Source: Beta vulgaris subsp. vulgaris
Taxonomy: Eukaryota > Streptophyta > Magnoliopsida > Caryophyllales > Amaranthaceae
NCBI RefSeq assembly: GCF_026745355.1
Contig: NC_079210.1
Coordinates: forward strand, 4,528,784-4,592,783
Length of the DNA: 64,000 bases
Reading direction: 5' to 3'
The notes under the pieces are model-generated. The model was not told the DNA's origin. It made no database searches and saw only the letters and a program-made list of their open reading frames with translations. Made by a program: the position numbers and the translations under genes. Within the stretch, counting starts at the first letter, position 1, and every line of letters starts with the position of its first letter. This document shows positions 1 through 11,501 of the stretch, piece by piece.

Positions 1-1288
1 TTTCTTTTGATCATCACACTTCTATGAAAGTAACTAGTGTTTCTTTCCCCCTCTTTTAATTTATCCATTTTATTTTTTCTGGCCCAGAGAGATTCCTCTT
101 GCATTAGAATGTTAACAGTTTCCTCGCTTATCTCAATTTCAAGGTGTTGAAGGAACTTTGAGTAAGATTTCAATTGTAAGGCTTTTTGGGTGCCCTCAAG
201 TCTCGCTAAAGCCCATCGCTTCCGTTTATAGATATTACCAAAATTGTTCACATTCCAACCCGTGAGGTTATTTTGTAAATTTTTTAAAGTAGATACAATA
301 TTCCCCCCCCCCCCAAGGCCACGTTTGTTCAATTTTTTCCTTAAAAGTGTCATTTAAAAGCCACATGGGTGCGAATCTAAAAGACTTACTTCCTAGTCTC
401 GGTGAAGGATTATCGAAAGCATTAGAAGAGGGCAATGGCCGAAAGTTGCACGTGGGAGATGCCAAAGGTTTGAGTTCGGGAACATAGTTATCCATTCCGG
501 TTTACCCAACACCTATCTAATCGTTCAAAATTAGGTTTCTTTTCAACTTGTTAGACCATACAGACTTTCGACCTTGATAACCCATATCTAACAAGTTACA
601 AGAGTTCATAGAAGATGCATATAAGTTGGCTTAGTTAGTGTTTATTTTGTGACCTCCAAATTTATCATTTTGGCTAATAATCTTAAAGTCCCCAATAGCT
701 AGCCATGAACAAGTAATAGAGTCTGACATTGCACATAAATCTTGCCACAAAACTTTCCTATATATTAATATATTTAGGACTTGCATAAATTGCGGATAAT
801 ACGAAAGATTTATGTAAAGAACATACATCAACCATTGCATGCACCCCTTGAGCATTTCCTCTAATAGTATGTAACTTGAGGATTGTGGCGTTCCAAAGGA
901 GGACTAGGCCCCCCGCGAATCCCCTCGGTTCCACTATATGCCAAGAGTCAAAGCCCACGGTTTTAATAATGTTAATGGTGGTTTGGCGGCACACCCTTGT
1001 TTCCACAAGAATGATCATTTCCGGATGGTGTTGAGAGATCAGCATTCGTAGTTTGGGTTTTAAGGAGAGTATTCCCAGCCCTCGCACATTCCAAAATAGG
1101 TTAGTCATATTATGAGGGACAAGGGGTTGTTGAGGAACTTGGCTAGAACCTCTTCGTTTTCGAGTGTCCATGACATAACTTCTTCCCCCTTTTTGACGTC
1201 GATTATCTTTCTCATGTAGGGTTGAAGACAAGCCTTGGCTTCTCGACGGTATCTTAACCCTCTCGACCCATGTCACTATCACTCCCAC
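1..1288 (-). pseudogene. LINE ORF2 endonuclease fragment (copy 1)
   Basis: Apurinic-type endonuclease domain of a plant L1 ORF2. The frame 1288-758 contains the motif NLFWNVRG near the probable ORF2 start (ATG at about 1108), and then ILVETRV, the usual 'ETK/ETR' metal-binding region. After a frameshift the next part (855-631) contains WLAIGDF, equivalent to the 'GDFN' motif. The frame 495-268 carries the post-endonuclease linker (NPSPRLGSKSFRFAPMW). The same three pieces recur in copy 2. Frames are broken and no polymerase domain is present, so this is a relic. Confidence 0.75.
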
Positions 1289-1944
1289 CTTCCTTACGGG
1301 TCTGTGTGCTCGGGCTAAGAGTCACGCATCGGTGTTGCGCATGGCTTGCAGCCTCACCGAGGTGTTCATCATCATGATCATGGTGCAGGTTGGAGGTAGA
1401 CCGGTGCCGGATCGTGCCATTATTGGCCCATGTTTTGAAAAATATCTCTCTCTTCTTTCTCTAGTCCTCCCCCTCTCTCTCTAGAAGCCACTTCAAAAAT
1501 GTGAACAATGTTTTTTTTTTTTTGGGAGGTGACACGCATCTTATAGTTGAGGAAGGTGTACTGGTGCTAGGTCGGAGTTGACATAGAGAATCATATTGTT
1601 GAAAATTTCTAGACTGGGTATGGATTCATAATTATGGCTTTGACTTCGTTCCACGTCAGGTCCGTGAAATGTCACTCCTCCCCTTCCGTGATCAATTAGT
1701 CTACATAACCCAAGTTGAAATCAGCCATCACCGGTCAGACTCGTTGGTTGAAGTGGACCGGGTGATCGCAGCGGAAGCCTTCTCACTTTTCGTTATCAGA
1801 GGGGTTTGTATCTCTGAGTTTTCAGAAAGTTGAAATCTTTCCAAATCTCCCAGTTTCTGTAGAGTGTCAAAAGAATTGTTTAAAATGCAATCACTTTTCC
1901 TCAGGTCAAGGGCCTTTGATCTTTCTCTCTCTTCTTTTTTCGGA

Positions 1945-2833
1945 CTATCTAGCCGCCCTTTTATTGGTCCCCTCCAGATCTACTAGGTCCAGAGTTTCCT
2001 TGGGGGTCCAATGCGTAATGACACGCTGCTGATCCGCCATTAACTTTGTTCTTATTCCTTTTTCTTTTCGATTGACTTTCTCCCATATTACCATGGCTGC
2101 CTTCTTCTTCATTCGTCTTATCCCCGATTTTTTATTTAGGAATATTCGAACGAATTTTTGACTGCCCATAATTTTTTGCTTGGCGTCCGAATTTTTTAGA
2201 GTAAGCACAAAACCAAGGCCCCTCGCAAAATACAAGAGGTTAGAAATTTCCTCCAATCCATGCTCCTTTTGGTAAGGTTTTGTCTTTCTCCATTAAAACA
2301 CAAATTATTGCGTACCTCTTGATCTCTCCTTTTAAAAAATGGGCGTCAATCTTCAAGATTTGACCTAATAAATTCCTTATCTTTTCCAGTAGTGGTTTGT
2401 TAAAAAACTCGACAGGGAGTTCCGGTAATGCCACCCACCTTAGGAACTCAGAAATCTGCGCCTTTGATGGTCGGAAACCTGCCTTCCATCTTTGAACCCA
2501 AATGTTACTCCCTAATAAGGTTCATGGTCCTTCCGTCAGGATCTCCGACATTCTGGTCTGACTAGGGCATTGAATGTTGTAGAAACCCCTCCCCATGGTT
2601 ACCAGATCTAGGTTTTCCTTCTAGGCTCACAACCTTTGGAGCTCTTTCTTTAGGAAATCTTTAGAGAAAGATCTTTCCAGAATTTTCACGATTAGTGCAG
2701 CCTCCCAAGGTTGAGCTATACTTTTGTATTCTTCCTCCGTTATGGGAATGAAAATTTCTTCCCCCTCCTTAAGATTTTCATGCATTGTTACAAAGGGCAG
2801 CCTTATTGGGGGAAGGCAAGCAATTTCAAACAT
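1945..2833 (-). pseudogene. LINE ORF1 (DUF4283/zinc-knuckle type), copy 1
   Basis: ORF1 nucleic-acid-binding protein of a plant L1 LINE. The frame 2833-2627 starts with a predicted ATG and contains PWEAALIVKILERSFS, typical of the DUF4283 start. A break follows, and the frame 2434-2240 contains LPELPVEFFNKPLLEKI and IDAHFLKGEIKRYAIICV, the second half of that region. The degraded zinc knuckle lies in the overlap near 2240. Frame breaks make it a pseudogene. It lies upstream of ORF2 on the minus strand, as expected for an L1. Confidence 0.7.
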
Positions 2834-2984
2834 GGATATTACCTTACTAGCAGAGGCTAGTGTTATTGCCTCTCTAAAGGATTTTTCAGTTACCTAAGGT
2901 TGATGTTTGGGCTGGGGGTTTGAGGTGTTATATGGGCTAAGGATTGTGAGGGGGGCTTAGGATGAGCGGATGGGTTTGTAATGT

Positions 2985-3090
2985 GTTGGTGTCAGAAGGG
3001 AGTCCTTTGGGTGGGGGTTGCGGGTGGTGGGAGGGTGGTGGTTGGGATGGGGGTTGAGGTTGGGGTTGACTCTTGGTATCTTCAATGGAG
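2985..3090 (+). repeat. G-run tract in the LINE 5' region (copy 1)
   Basis: Dense runs of three to five G on the plus strand separated by one to a few bases. The pattern fits G-quadruplex formation. It lies just upstream of LINE ORF1, so it is C-rich on the LINE sense strand. The same tract occurs in copy 2 at 6845-6935 with one extra GGGGGT unit. Confidence 0.6.
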
Positions 3091-3596
3091 ACGGAGTTCT
3101 CTGCGAGTGGGGTGGGCTAGTTGCTCTCACTTTGTGCCGTGGGGGCGGTGTGGGTTAGAGAGAAAAAGAGTATCCCCACTCTCTAGGCATCTTTCCTTGT
3201 ATTGTAATATTAATCAACGCATTTTCCACACAACCACCACTGGATAACAAAATATTGTGGCCACAATATAAAAGCACAAATGTCGATCCAGCTATGGAAG
3301 GGACCAAGTTGCAAATCAAACGTTTGAAAAGTTAAGAATCCTACCAATGCGAGGGCCCACAAGGCTACAATGCGTGTTTTCTCCCACTACAAGAGCACAC
3401 ACTTGTTGGATCAATTATAATAAAACTAGTTATTGTCCCAAAGCATACGCCCCAAATTATTTACCGATGTGCATTTGAAATCTTCAAAAATATAAATATA
3501 TCTCGTTAAATCATGATTTCCCCCCCCCCCAAAGACCGACATGAGCATTATAGTGTAGTAGGTTAGTGAATTAGCATATCAAACCGAGGTCATGAG

Positions 3597-3630
3597 TATC
3601 TCAATTTCAAGGTGTTGAATTAGCATATCA
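3597..3630. other. Duplication junction with templated filler
   Basis: Between the two LINE units lies a short patchwork. Bases 3597-3619 copy the sequence at 3743-3765 (also 129-151). Bases 3617-3630 copy 3568-3581. LINE copy 2 then begins at about 3627. Each step overlaps the next by about three to four bases, so the junction looks like serial template switching rather than a clean crossover. Confidence 0.75.
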
Positions 3631-4908
3631 CACTTCTATGAAAGTAACTAGTGTTTCTTTCCCCCTCTTTCAATCTATCCATTTTATTTTTCGTGGCCCA
3701 GAGAGATTCCTCTTGCATTAGAATGTTAACAGTTTCCTCGCGTATCTCAATTTCAAGGTGTTGAAGGAACTTTGAGTAAGATTTCAATTGTAAGGCTTTT
3801 TGGGTGCCCTCAAGTCTCGCTAAAGCCCAATGCTTCCGTTTATAGACATTACCAAAATTGTTCACATTCCAATCTCTGAGGTTATTTTGTAAATTTTTTA
3901 AAGTAGATACAATATTCCCCCCCCCCCACCCAAAAAGGCCATGCTTGTTCAATTTTTTCCTTAAAAAAGTCATCTAAAAACCACATGGGTGCGAATCTAA
4001 AAGGCTTACTTCCTAGTCTCGGTGAAGGATTATCTAAATGCATTAGAAGAGGGCAATGGCCGGAAGTTGCACGTGGGAGATGCCAAAGGTTTGAGTTCGG
4101 GAACATAGTTATCCATTCCGGTTTACCCAACCCCTATCTAATCGTTCAAAATTAGGTTTCTTTTCAACTTGTTAGACCATATAAACTTTTGACCTTGATA
4201 ACCCATATCTAACAAGTTACAAGAGTTCATAGAAGAAGCATATAAGTTGGCTTAGTTAGTGTTTATTTTTTGACCTCCATATTTATCATTTTGGCTAATA
4301 ATCTTAAAGTCCCAATAGCTAGCCATGAACAAGTAATAGAGTCTGACATAGCACATAAATCTTGCCACAAAACTTTCCTATATATTAACATATTTAGGAC
4401 TTGCATAAATTGCGGATAATACGAAAGATTTGTGTAAAGAACAAACCTCAACCACTGCATGCACCCCTTGAGCATTTCCTGCAATAGTATGTAACTTGAG
4501 GATTGTGGTGTTCCAAAGGAGGACTAGGCCCCCCGTGAATCCCCTCGGTTCCACTAAATGCCAAGAGTCAAAGCCCACGGTTTTAATAATGTTAATGGTG
4601 GTTTGGCGGCACACCCTTGTTTCCAAAAGAATGATCATTTCCGGATGGTGTTGGGAGATTAGCATTCGTAGGTTGGGTTTTAAGGAGAGTATTCTCATCC
4701 CTCGCACATTCCAAAATAGGTTAGTCATATTATGAGGGACAAGGGGTTGTTGAGGAACTTGGCTAGAACCTCTTCGTTTTCGGGTGTCCATGATAGAACT
4801 TCTTCCCCCTTTTTGATGTCGATTATCTTTCTCATGTGGGGTTGAAGACAAGCCTCTACTTCTCGACGGTATTTTAACCCTCTCGACCCATGTCACTATC
4901 GCTCCCAC
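3620..4908 (-). pseudogene. LINE ORF2 endonuclease and linker fragment (copy 2)
   Basis: Same domain order as copy 1. The endonuclease part (4908-4378) contains NLFWNVRG and IILLETRV. A frame-shifted piece (4484-4263) contains WLAIG. The linker follows at 4130-3882. A longer pre-polymerase segment at 3973-3620 ends with RLKEGERNTSYFHRSV, the conserved 'GD.NT.FFH' region just before reverse transcriptase. Sequence stops at the duplication junction before the polymerase. It is a relic with several frameshifts. Confidence 0.75.
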
Positions 4909-5902
4909 CTTCCTTACGGGTCTGTGTGCTCGGGCTAAGAGTCACGCATCGGTGTTGCTCATGGCTTGGAGCCTCACCGAGGTGTTCATCATCATGATCA
5001 TGGTGCGGGTTGGAGGTAGGACCGGTGCCGGATCGACCCATTATTGGCCCATGTTTTGAAAAATACCTTTCTCTTCTTTCTCTACTCCTCCCCCCCCTCT
5101 CTCTCTCTCTCTCTCTAAAAGCCACTTCAAAAATGTGAACAGTGTTTTGGGAAGGTGACACACATCTTATAGTTGAGGAAGGTGTACTGGTGCTAGGTCG
5201 GAGTTGACATAGAGAATCATGTTGTTGAAAATTTCTAGGCTGGGTATGGATTCATAATTATGGGTTTCACTTCGTTCCACGTCAGGTCCGTTAAATGTCA
5301 CTCTTCCCCTTCCAGGATCAAGTAGTATGCATAACCCAAGTTGAAATCACCCATCACCGGTTAGAATCATTGGTTGAAGTGGACGGGGTGATCGCAGCGG
5401 AAGGCTAGGATATTTGGTGGTGTTGGGGGTGATGGTGGTGTCATTGGAGGTGGTGCGGTTAGGAATAGCTCTACTCGGTGTTCTATATTCCAAGGAGGGA
5501 GTAGATTTTCCGAGGTTTTTATTTGAGAGGAAGATTGTTTAAAAATGCGGAGGAGACTTACTTTTCCCTGGCCTTAAGCTTATGAGGTTTTGGATGATGG
5601 GACGTGATGGGGCTGGTAGGTAAGCTAGCCTTCTCACTTTTCGTCATCAGAGGGGTTTGTATCTCTGAGTTTTCATAAAGTTGAAATCTTTCCAAATCTT
5701 CCAGTTTCTGTAGAGTGTCAAAAGAATTGTTTAAAATGCAATCACTTTTCCCCAGGTCAAGGGCCTTAAATCTTTCTCTCTCTTCTTTTTTCGGACCTTC
5801 TAGCCGCCCTTTTATTGGGCCCCTCCAGATCTACTAGGTTCAGAGTTTCCTTGGGGGTCCAATGCGTAAAGACACGCTGCTGGCCCGCCATTAACTTTGT
5901 TC

Positions 5903-6685
5903 TTATTCCTTTTTCTTTTCGATTGACTTTCTCCCATTTATTACCATGGCTGCCTTCTTCTTCATTCGTCTTATCCCCGATTTTTTATTTAGGAATATTC
6001 GAACGAATGTTTGACTACCCATAATTTTTTGCTTGGTGTCCGAATTTTTTAGAGTAAGCACAAAACCAAGGCCCCTCGCAAAATACAAGAGGCTGGAAGT
6101 TTCCTCCAATCCATGCTCCTTTTGGTAAGGTTTTGTCTTTCTCCATTAAAACACAAATTGCTGCGTACCTCTTGATCTCTCCTTTTAACAAATGGGCGTC
6201 AATCTTCAAGATTTGACCTAATGAATTCCTTATCTTTTCCAGTATTGGTTTGTTAAAAAACTCGACAGGGAGTTCTGGTAATGCCACCCACCTTAGGAAC
6301 TCAGAAATCTGCGCCTTTGATGGTCGGAAACCTGCTTCCATCTTTGGACCCAAATGTTGCTCCCTAATAAGGTTCATGGTCCTTCTGTCAGGATCTCCGA
6401 CATTCTGGTCTGACTAGGGCATTGAATGTTGTAGAAACCCCTCCCCATGGTTACCAGGTCTAGCTTTTCCTTCTAGGCTCACAACCTTTGGAGCTCTTTC
6501 TTTAGGAATTCTTTAGAGACAGATCTTTCCAGAATTTTCACGATTAGTGTAGCCTCCCAAAGTTGAGTTATACTTTTGTATTCTTCCTCTGCTATGGGAA
6601 TGAAAATTTCTTCCCCCTCCTTAAGATTTTCATGCATTGTTACAAAGGGCAATCTTATCGGGGGAAGGCAAGCAATTTGAAACAT
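5903..6685 (-). pseudogene. LINE ORF1 (copy 2)
   Basis: Same ORF1 as in copy 1 but less broken. The frame 6685-6479 carries the DUF4283 start. The frame 6377-6015 carries LPELPVEFFNKPILEKI and IDAHLLKGEIKRYAAICV and runs into a degraded zinc knuckle (CAYSKKFGHQAKNYG, usual form Cx2Cx4Hx4C). Bases 6109-5903 continue in another frame. Basic and low-complexity residues follow, as is usual for ORF1 tails. Confidence 0.7.
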
Positions 6686-6844
6686 GGATATTACCTTACT
6701 AGCAGAGGCTAGTGTTATTACCTCTCTAAAGGATTTTTCAGTTACCTAGGGTTGATGTCTGGGCTGGGGGTTTGAGGTGTTATATGGGCTAAGGGATTGT
6801 GAGGGGGGGCTTAGGATGAGCGGAAGGGTTTGTAATGTGTTGGT

Positions 6845-6935
6845 GTCAGAAGGGAGTCCTTTGGGTGGGGGTTGCGGGTGGTGGGAGGGTGGTGGTTGGG
6901 GTGGGGGTGGGGGTTGAGGTTGGGGTTGACTCTTG
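6845..6935 (+). repeat. G-run tract in the LINE 5' region (copy 2)
   Basis: Repeated GGGTGGGGG-type blocks, longer than in copy 1. It is a candidate quadruplex and a source of length variation between the two units. Confidence 0.6.
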
Positions 6936-7284
6936 GTATCTTCAATGGAGACGGAGTTCTCTGCGAGTGGGGTGGGCTAGTTGCTCTCACTTTGTGCCGT
7001 GGGGGCGGTGTGGGTTAGAGAGAGAGAGAATCCCTACTCTCTAGGCATCTTTCCTTGTATTGTAATATTAATCAACGCATTTTCCACAAAACCACCACTA
7101 GCTAACGAAATATTGTGGCCACAATATAAAAGCCCAAATGTCGATCCAGCCATGCAAGGGACCAAGTTGTAAATCAAACGTTTGAAAAGTTAAGAATCCT
7201 ACCAATGCGAGGGCCCGCAAGGCTACAATGCATGTTTTTTCCCACTACAAGAGCACACACTTGTTGGATCAATTATAATAAAAC

Positions 7285-7554
7285 TAGTTCTTGTCCCAAA
7301 CCACACGTCCCGGATTATTTACAGATGTGCATTTGAAATCTTCAAAAATATAAATATATCTCGTTAAATCATTTCCCCCCTCCCCCCACAAAGACCGACA
7401 TGAGCATTATAGTGTAGTTGGTTAGTGAATTAGCATATCAAACCGAGGTCATGAGTTCGAGTCCTGAAACATACATTTTAATTGTTTAATGTCTCATTTG
7501 ATTGTGTGGAGTAGGATAGAGTACATGTGATAGCATGACATTTGTTTGTATTGG

Positions 7555-7556
<2 letters not shown>
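7285..7556 (+). mobile_element. tRNA-derived SINE-like repeat
   Basis: A repeat of about 270 bp also found at 3430-3596 (cut) and 9370-9650. It contains pol III-type internal promoter boxes: an A-box-like TAGTGTAGTTGGTTAGTG at 7410-7427 and a B-box GTTCGAGTCC at 7455-7464, at tRNA-like spacing. It ends in a TA-rich tail. The sequence upstream of the A-box is also shared by the copies, so the true 5' end is uncertain. No intact tRNA cloverleaf is present. Confidence 0.6.

Positions 7557-7626
<70 letters not shown>
7557..7626. repeat. (TA)n-(GA)n compound microsatellite
   Basis: About 16 TA units run directly into about 18 GA units at the 3' tail of the SINE-like repeat. Confidence 0.95.
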
Positions 7627-7628
<2 letters not shown>

Positions 7629-8669
7629 TAGCTACTGGTAACGATAAATGGGGTTAATTTTATGAACTTCTGAGTTTATTCAAACAAATAAATTAGGCTT
7701 ATTCGTACGTTTAAATAAAGTAATTTTTATATATCATTGGAATTACTCATATAATAAAATGGAGTTACTCATACGTTTTATTGAGGTTACTTTTCATAAA
7801 CTTACAAGGTTACCTTTTTTTTTTCTGAAATCAACTTAAACTAATAATGTGGTTACTTATGGAATAGGATTACTTATTATGAATATATGGAATAGGATTA
7901 CTTATCCATTAAAGCATTAGCTTTTTGTTTTTATTTTAGTTACCATGGTCCATTAAAATGACAGGGACAATCATGGGATTATCATTGGCTTCAAGTGGTT
8001 GGAGTGCCAACATGGTCGTGTACGCTATAGAGCAATACAACATGAAAGAGATCACTGCAGCAAAGTTGTATAATATAGCTATGGCTGGTATGACTTTGGT
8101 CAACATCCTCGCAGCAGTCCTTGCAGACTCCTGGTTTGGATCGTTCTCCATTTTCATTGTTTCATCTTTTGTTTCTCTATTTGTAAGTAGAATTAATTTA
8201 CTTCTTTTTTTTTCCTTCCGAAAATTAGTTATAGATTGTTACATCTAGGACCAAATTCACCTAGTTTTATATGGGCGTATGAGGACTGAGGAGGATAATA
8301 TCATAAATTAGGAATACCATAATATCATACTTCATCCTGTTTATATCTTATGTGGTCTTTCCGTAAATTATCCCATGTTTGCAAACATTCCCATTATACT
8401 CCTAAATAGTAAAAGTTTATCAAACTTAATGATTTTGGGAATTAGTTTATCATAGTTTCACGTAACTGCAAATTGAAGTCGAGAAATTGGGCACTTAAGG
8501 TTCATAAAAAATGATGAACATTGATTATGATAAAGAATGCATACGGAGACAAAAGGCACAATAACAGGGTCCTAATTACTAATTAAGGGTGCTTTTATGT
8601 TTATGAAATACATACCACAATTTTATCAAAAGGAATTATACTAAAAACGGTTAAAATAAATTTCAATTA

Positions 8670-9306
8670 GGAAAATTTGCCTGAAATAATCGCACTTTTG
8701 GCCGATCTTCCGAAAATAATTTCAGCATTGGATTATTCTGGAATAATCGTACATTTGCTTACTAAATCAATTTTTTGGTCGCAAAAACCTGTAACTTGGC
8801 AAACTGGCAAGTTTTTCCTCCTAGACCCAGCCCCAGCCACCAGACCACGCACCAGCCACCAGGCCCCCACCCCTCTTTCTCCCCGTCGCCACTTCTCCCT
8901 TTCTCCTGTCTCTCTCCTCTTTGTGGATTTCAAGGTGGTGCGAATGGTGGAGATGGTGGTGCGAATGGTGGATATGATGGTGCGAATGGTGAGATGATCA
9001 TGGTGAGATGGTGCGAATGGGAGGGTGTGGGGGCTGCGACGAGGGGAGGGGGTGGGGCTGCGATAGGGGAAGGGGGGGGGCTGCAACAGGAGGAGGGGAG
9101 GGGGAGGCAGGCTTGTGGCAGGGGGTGGGGGTGGGGCAACAGGGAAAGGGGGCTGGGAACTGGGAACCTGTTGTTTACGATCACTATGTTCTGGGGACCA
9201 AAAACTCAATTTAGTAAGCAAAGGTAGGATTATTCTAGAATCATCCAAATGTGAAATTATTTTAGTAAGATCATACAAAGGTGGGATTATTCCAGATAAA
9301 TTTTCC
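8670..9306. mobile_element. Non-autonomous Mutator-like MITE in intron 2
   Basis: 637-bp element with long imperfect terminal inverted repeats of about 110 bp. The left arm starts GGAAAATTTGCCTGAAATAA, and the reverse complement of the right arm starts GGAAAATTTATCTGGAATAA. The flanking 9-bp repeats TTTCAATTA (8661-8669) and TTTAAATTA (9307-9315) match at 8 of 9 positions, the size expected for Mutator elements. The core is C-rich in its left half and G-rich in its right half, so long false ORFs appear on both strands. It lies wholly inside the intron of the disrupted NPF copy. Confidence 0.8.
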
Positions 9307-9369
9307 TTTAAATTAAAGTAGGGAGCTATACAAATTAAAGATAATGTTTTTATTATATACAACTAATAG

Positions 9370-9650
9370 TTCTTGTGTTCGGATTGTTTACCAACGTGCA
9401 TTTGAAGTCTTCAAAAATAGAAATAGTGTCATGTCTTTAAATGATTTTTTCTCTCACAAAGACCAGCATGAGTATTGTAGTGTAGTTGGTTAGTGCATTA
9501 ACATATCAAATGAGAGGTCATGTATTCGAGTTTTGAAACAAATAATTTTTATTGATTAATATTTCATTTGATTGTATGGGGGACGGAAGATTACATATGG
9601 CAGCATGTCGTCTGTTTATCTTGAATTATATATATATAGATAGTAATTCT
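9370..9650 (+). mobile_element. SINE-like repeat, intronic copy
   Basis: Diverged copy of the repeat at 7285-7556, with A-box-like GTAGTGTAGTTGGTTAGTG and a decayed B-box (TATTCGAGTT). It ends in a short TATATATA tail. It lies between the MITE and exon 3. Confidence 0.55.
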
Positions 9651-10768
9651 TATCTTGAAAGAGTCGTATAGTCATAATGCGTACTTGACCGACAAGGTAC
9701 AATAAAAGTGACTTAATTAATACTTAGAAAATACTAGGGTTTCTTTTAGATTTGGGGGGATATTGAGGTAACATGTAATATTAAAGTGGTATTCGTCCAA
9801 CCCGTTTATATACTATTCTTTCAGGGTGTTATGATGTTTACACTTTCAGCTACAATTCCTTCCTTAAAGCCCCTTCCATGTACCACAAGTAGCTTAATAA
9901 AATGCAACCTCCCATCAAACCAGCAACAAGGCTTTATCTATGTCACCATAGCCTTGTCTGTGATCGGAGCTGGAGGCACAAATTGTCTACTAGGAACAAT
10001 AGGCGCGAACCAATTTCCTAAGTCATCCGAACAGCAACAAAGGTTCTTTAACTGGTACCTTATTGCTCATCAACTCGGCGAAGTGATAGGTTACACAGTC
10101 ATTGTGTACTTGCAAAGTAATGTGAGTTGGGGACTCGGTTATGGCATTGGAGTCGCAGCTAATGCAATAGCCATTGTCGTCTTCTTGTGTGGCTCATCTT
10201 TCTACAAGCGTGTAATGCGAGAAGGAGGGAGCCCTTTCACCAGCATTGCTCGTGTTTTAGTAGCATCTCTCAGGAAGCTGAAAGTAAATACAGCTGAAAA
10301 CTGTGACATCAATAGTTATTTTTACGGAATTTCAATATCAAACATATCTTATCAAGCCCCAAGTAATGGCCTCAGGTAAACTAAATAAAGCACTTCAAAT
10401 TTGTTGTTTCTCTAGCTCGGTTGTTTGACTATATGTTTAAATTTGCAAGGAAATATCCCCAAATCCTTATAATGTTTGACATTGTTATTCGTTCGATGGA
10501 GATTTCTTAATCGAGCAGCTCTAAAAACAATGTATGAAGAAAATGAAGATGTCAATGGTAGCCAAGAATACACGAAATCATGGAGCCTCTGTACTGTAAA
10601 GGAAGTTGAGGACCTCAAAAGATTGATAAAAGTTTTGCCAATATTGTCAGCCGGAATAGTTTCTAGCATCATCTTTGCAATCGGTTCGAGTTTAGTCGTG
10701 CTCCAGGCTTTAGTCATGGATAGAAGCATAGGACCGCATTTCAAAACACCAGCAGGAAGTATGTTTAT

Positions 10769-11501
10769 TGTTAAATTTTAGATTTATATGAAAATGGGCC
10801 TGGGTAACCCAATAAGGAGGAGGAGAGTTTGGCCCACTTACAAGTTAGGAGGTTCCATCCTAAAATCAATTGGTGATAGGGGGAGTAACTCCTTATCTTA
10901 TAAAGTAGTTTATTCTCTCCTCTTTCTCCAATGTGGGACACTCACAAGTGGGCACTTAATGGGTTTCAACACACCCCCTCACTTGTGAGTGTCCTTAGAA
11001 ATTCAGAGCTAACTGGAAAGGTCAGAACAATAATCCTCTTAGGGGCTGGACATCCTGTTGAGGTAAATACTTATCCAGTACCGCTATCAAACACCCAGTT
11101 TAGACGAGACCCGCAACCCGGGCTCTGATACCATGAAGAAGTTCTTAGAACTTCATTTATATTTGTTCTCAGATTGAGAGAGAAACAATATTAGAGAGAG
11201 AAATAGAGAGGGAGAGAATGAGATTGTATTTCTGATAGATGTCATTATTACAATATTGATTGACTTTAAATAGGACAACAACATGACCTGTCCTAGCCAA
11301 TCATAATGAGCTGAAGTTTCTGATAACCAATCACAGAAATGCTGACATGTACAATCTCTATAACAACCTCTAACTGATTCTAACTGATTACAACAGCATA
11401 CAGTAGAGATAAAAGATACAACCAACTAACTACTTTGATGAGCTGGCAGTAGGCAGAATAGTTGTAGCTTGTTGTTGGTTGTTGCTTGCCTTGATATCTT
11501 C
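10769..11501 (-). mobile_element. Short LTR-retroelement remnant inside NPF exon 4
   Basis: 733-bp insertion flanked by TTTAT at 10764-10768 and 11502-11506. Compared with the intact paralogue, removing it and one TTTAT restores the exon length and frame exactly. On the minus strand it contains TGGTATCAGAGC, the usual initiator-Met tRNA primer-binding site, at about 11123-11134. Its 10769-10972 part looks like an LTR, with termini TGTTGAAACC and TTTAACA. The sequence on the other side of the primer site is different, so this is a rearranged or chimeric TRIM-like element. It has no coding capacity. Confidence 0.7.

Larger units (their letters stand above)
1..3596 (-). mobile_element. LINE 5' half plus SINE-like tail, duplicated unit copy 1
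   Basis: Reverse-strand L1-type LINE. Reading leftward from about 2833 there is an ORF1 with a DUF4283-like region, then the ORF2 endonuclease region (about 1108 down to 758) and the linker towards reverse transcriptase. No reverse transcriptase is present, so the 3' half must lie left of base 1 or be lost. The block from about base 13 to 3596 is repeated, with few mismatches, at 3627-7456. Copy 1 lacks about 225 bp present in copy 2 (roughly 5405-5630). Several frameshifts and stops make it non-functional. The unit ends at 3596 inside a SINE-like repeat, where a scrambled junction begins. Confidence 0.8.
3631..7445 (-). mobile_element. LINE 5' half plus SINE-like tail, duplicated unit copy 2
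   Basis: Second copy of the reverse-strand LINE segment, in the same order and orientation as copy 1. It is truncated at its 3' (left) end by the duplication junction, so reverse transcriptase is missing. It has about 225 bp near 5405-5630 that copy 1 lacks. Unlike copy 1, its right end runs through the complete SINE-like repeat into flanking sequence near 7575. This shows which side holds the original boundary. Confidence 0.8.

Noticed and set aside
7401..7470. tRNA gene
   Set aside because: A- and B-boxes are present but the arms do not pair into a cloverleaf. A SINE head explains them better.
8733..9362. Long overlapping ORFs on both strands
   Set aside because: They come from the base-skewed core and arms of the Mutator-type MITE and contain only Pro/Gly/Arg low-complexity sequence.
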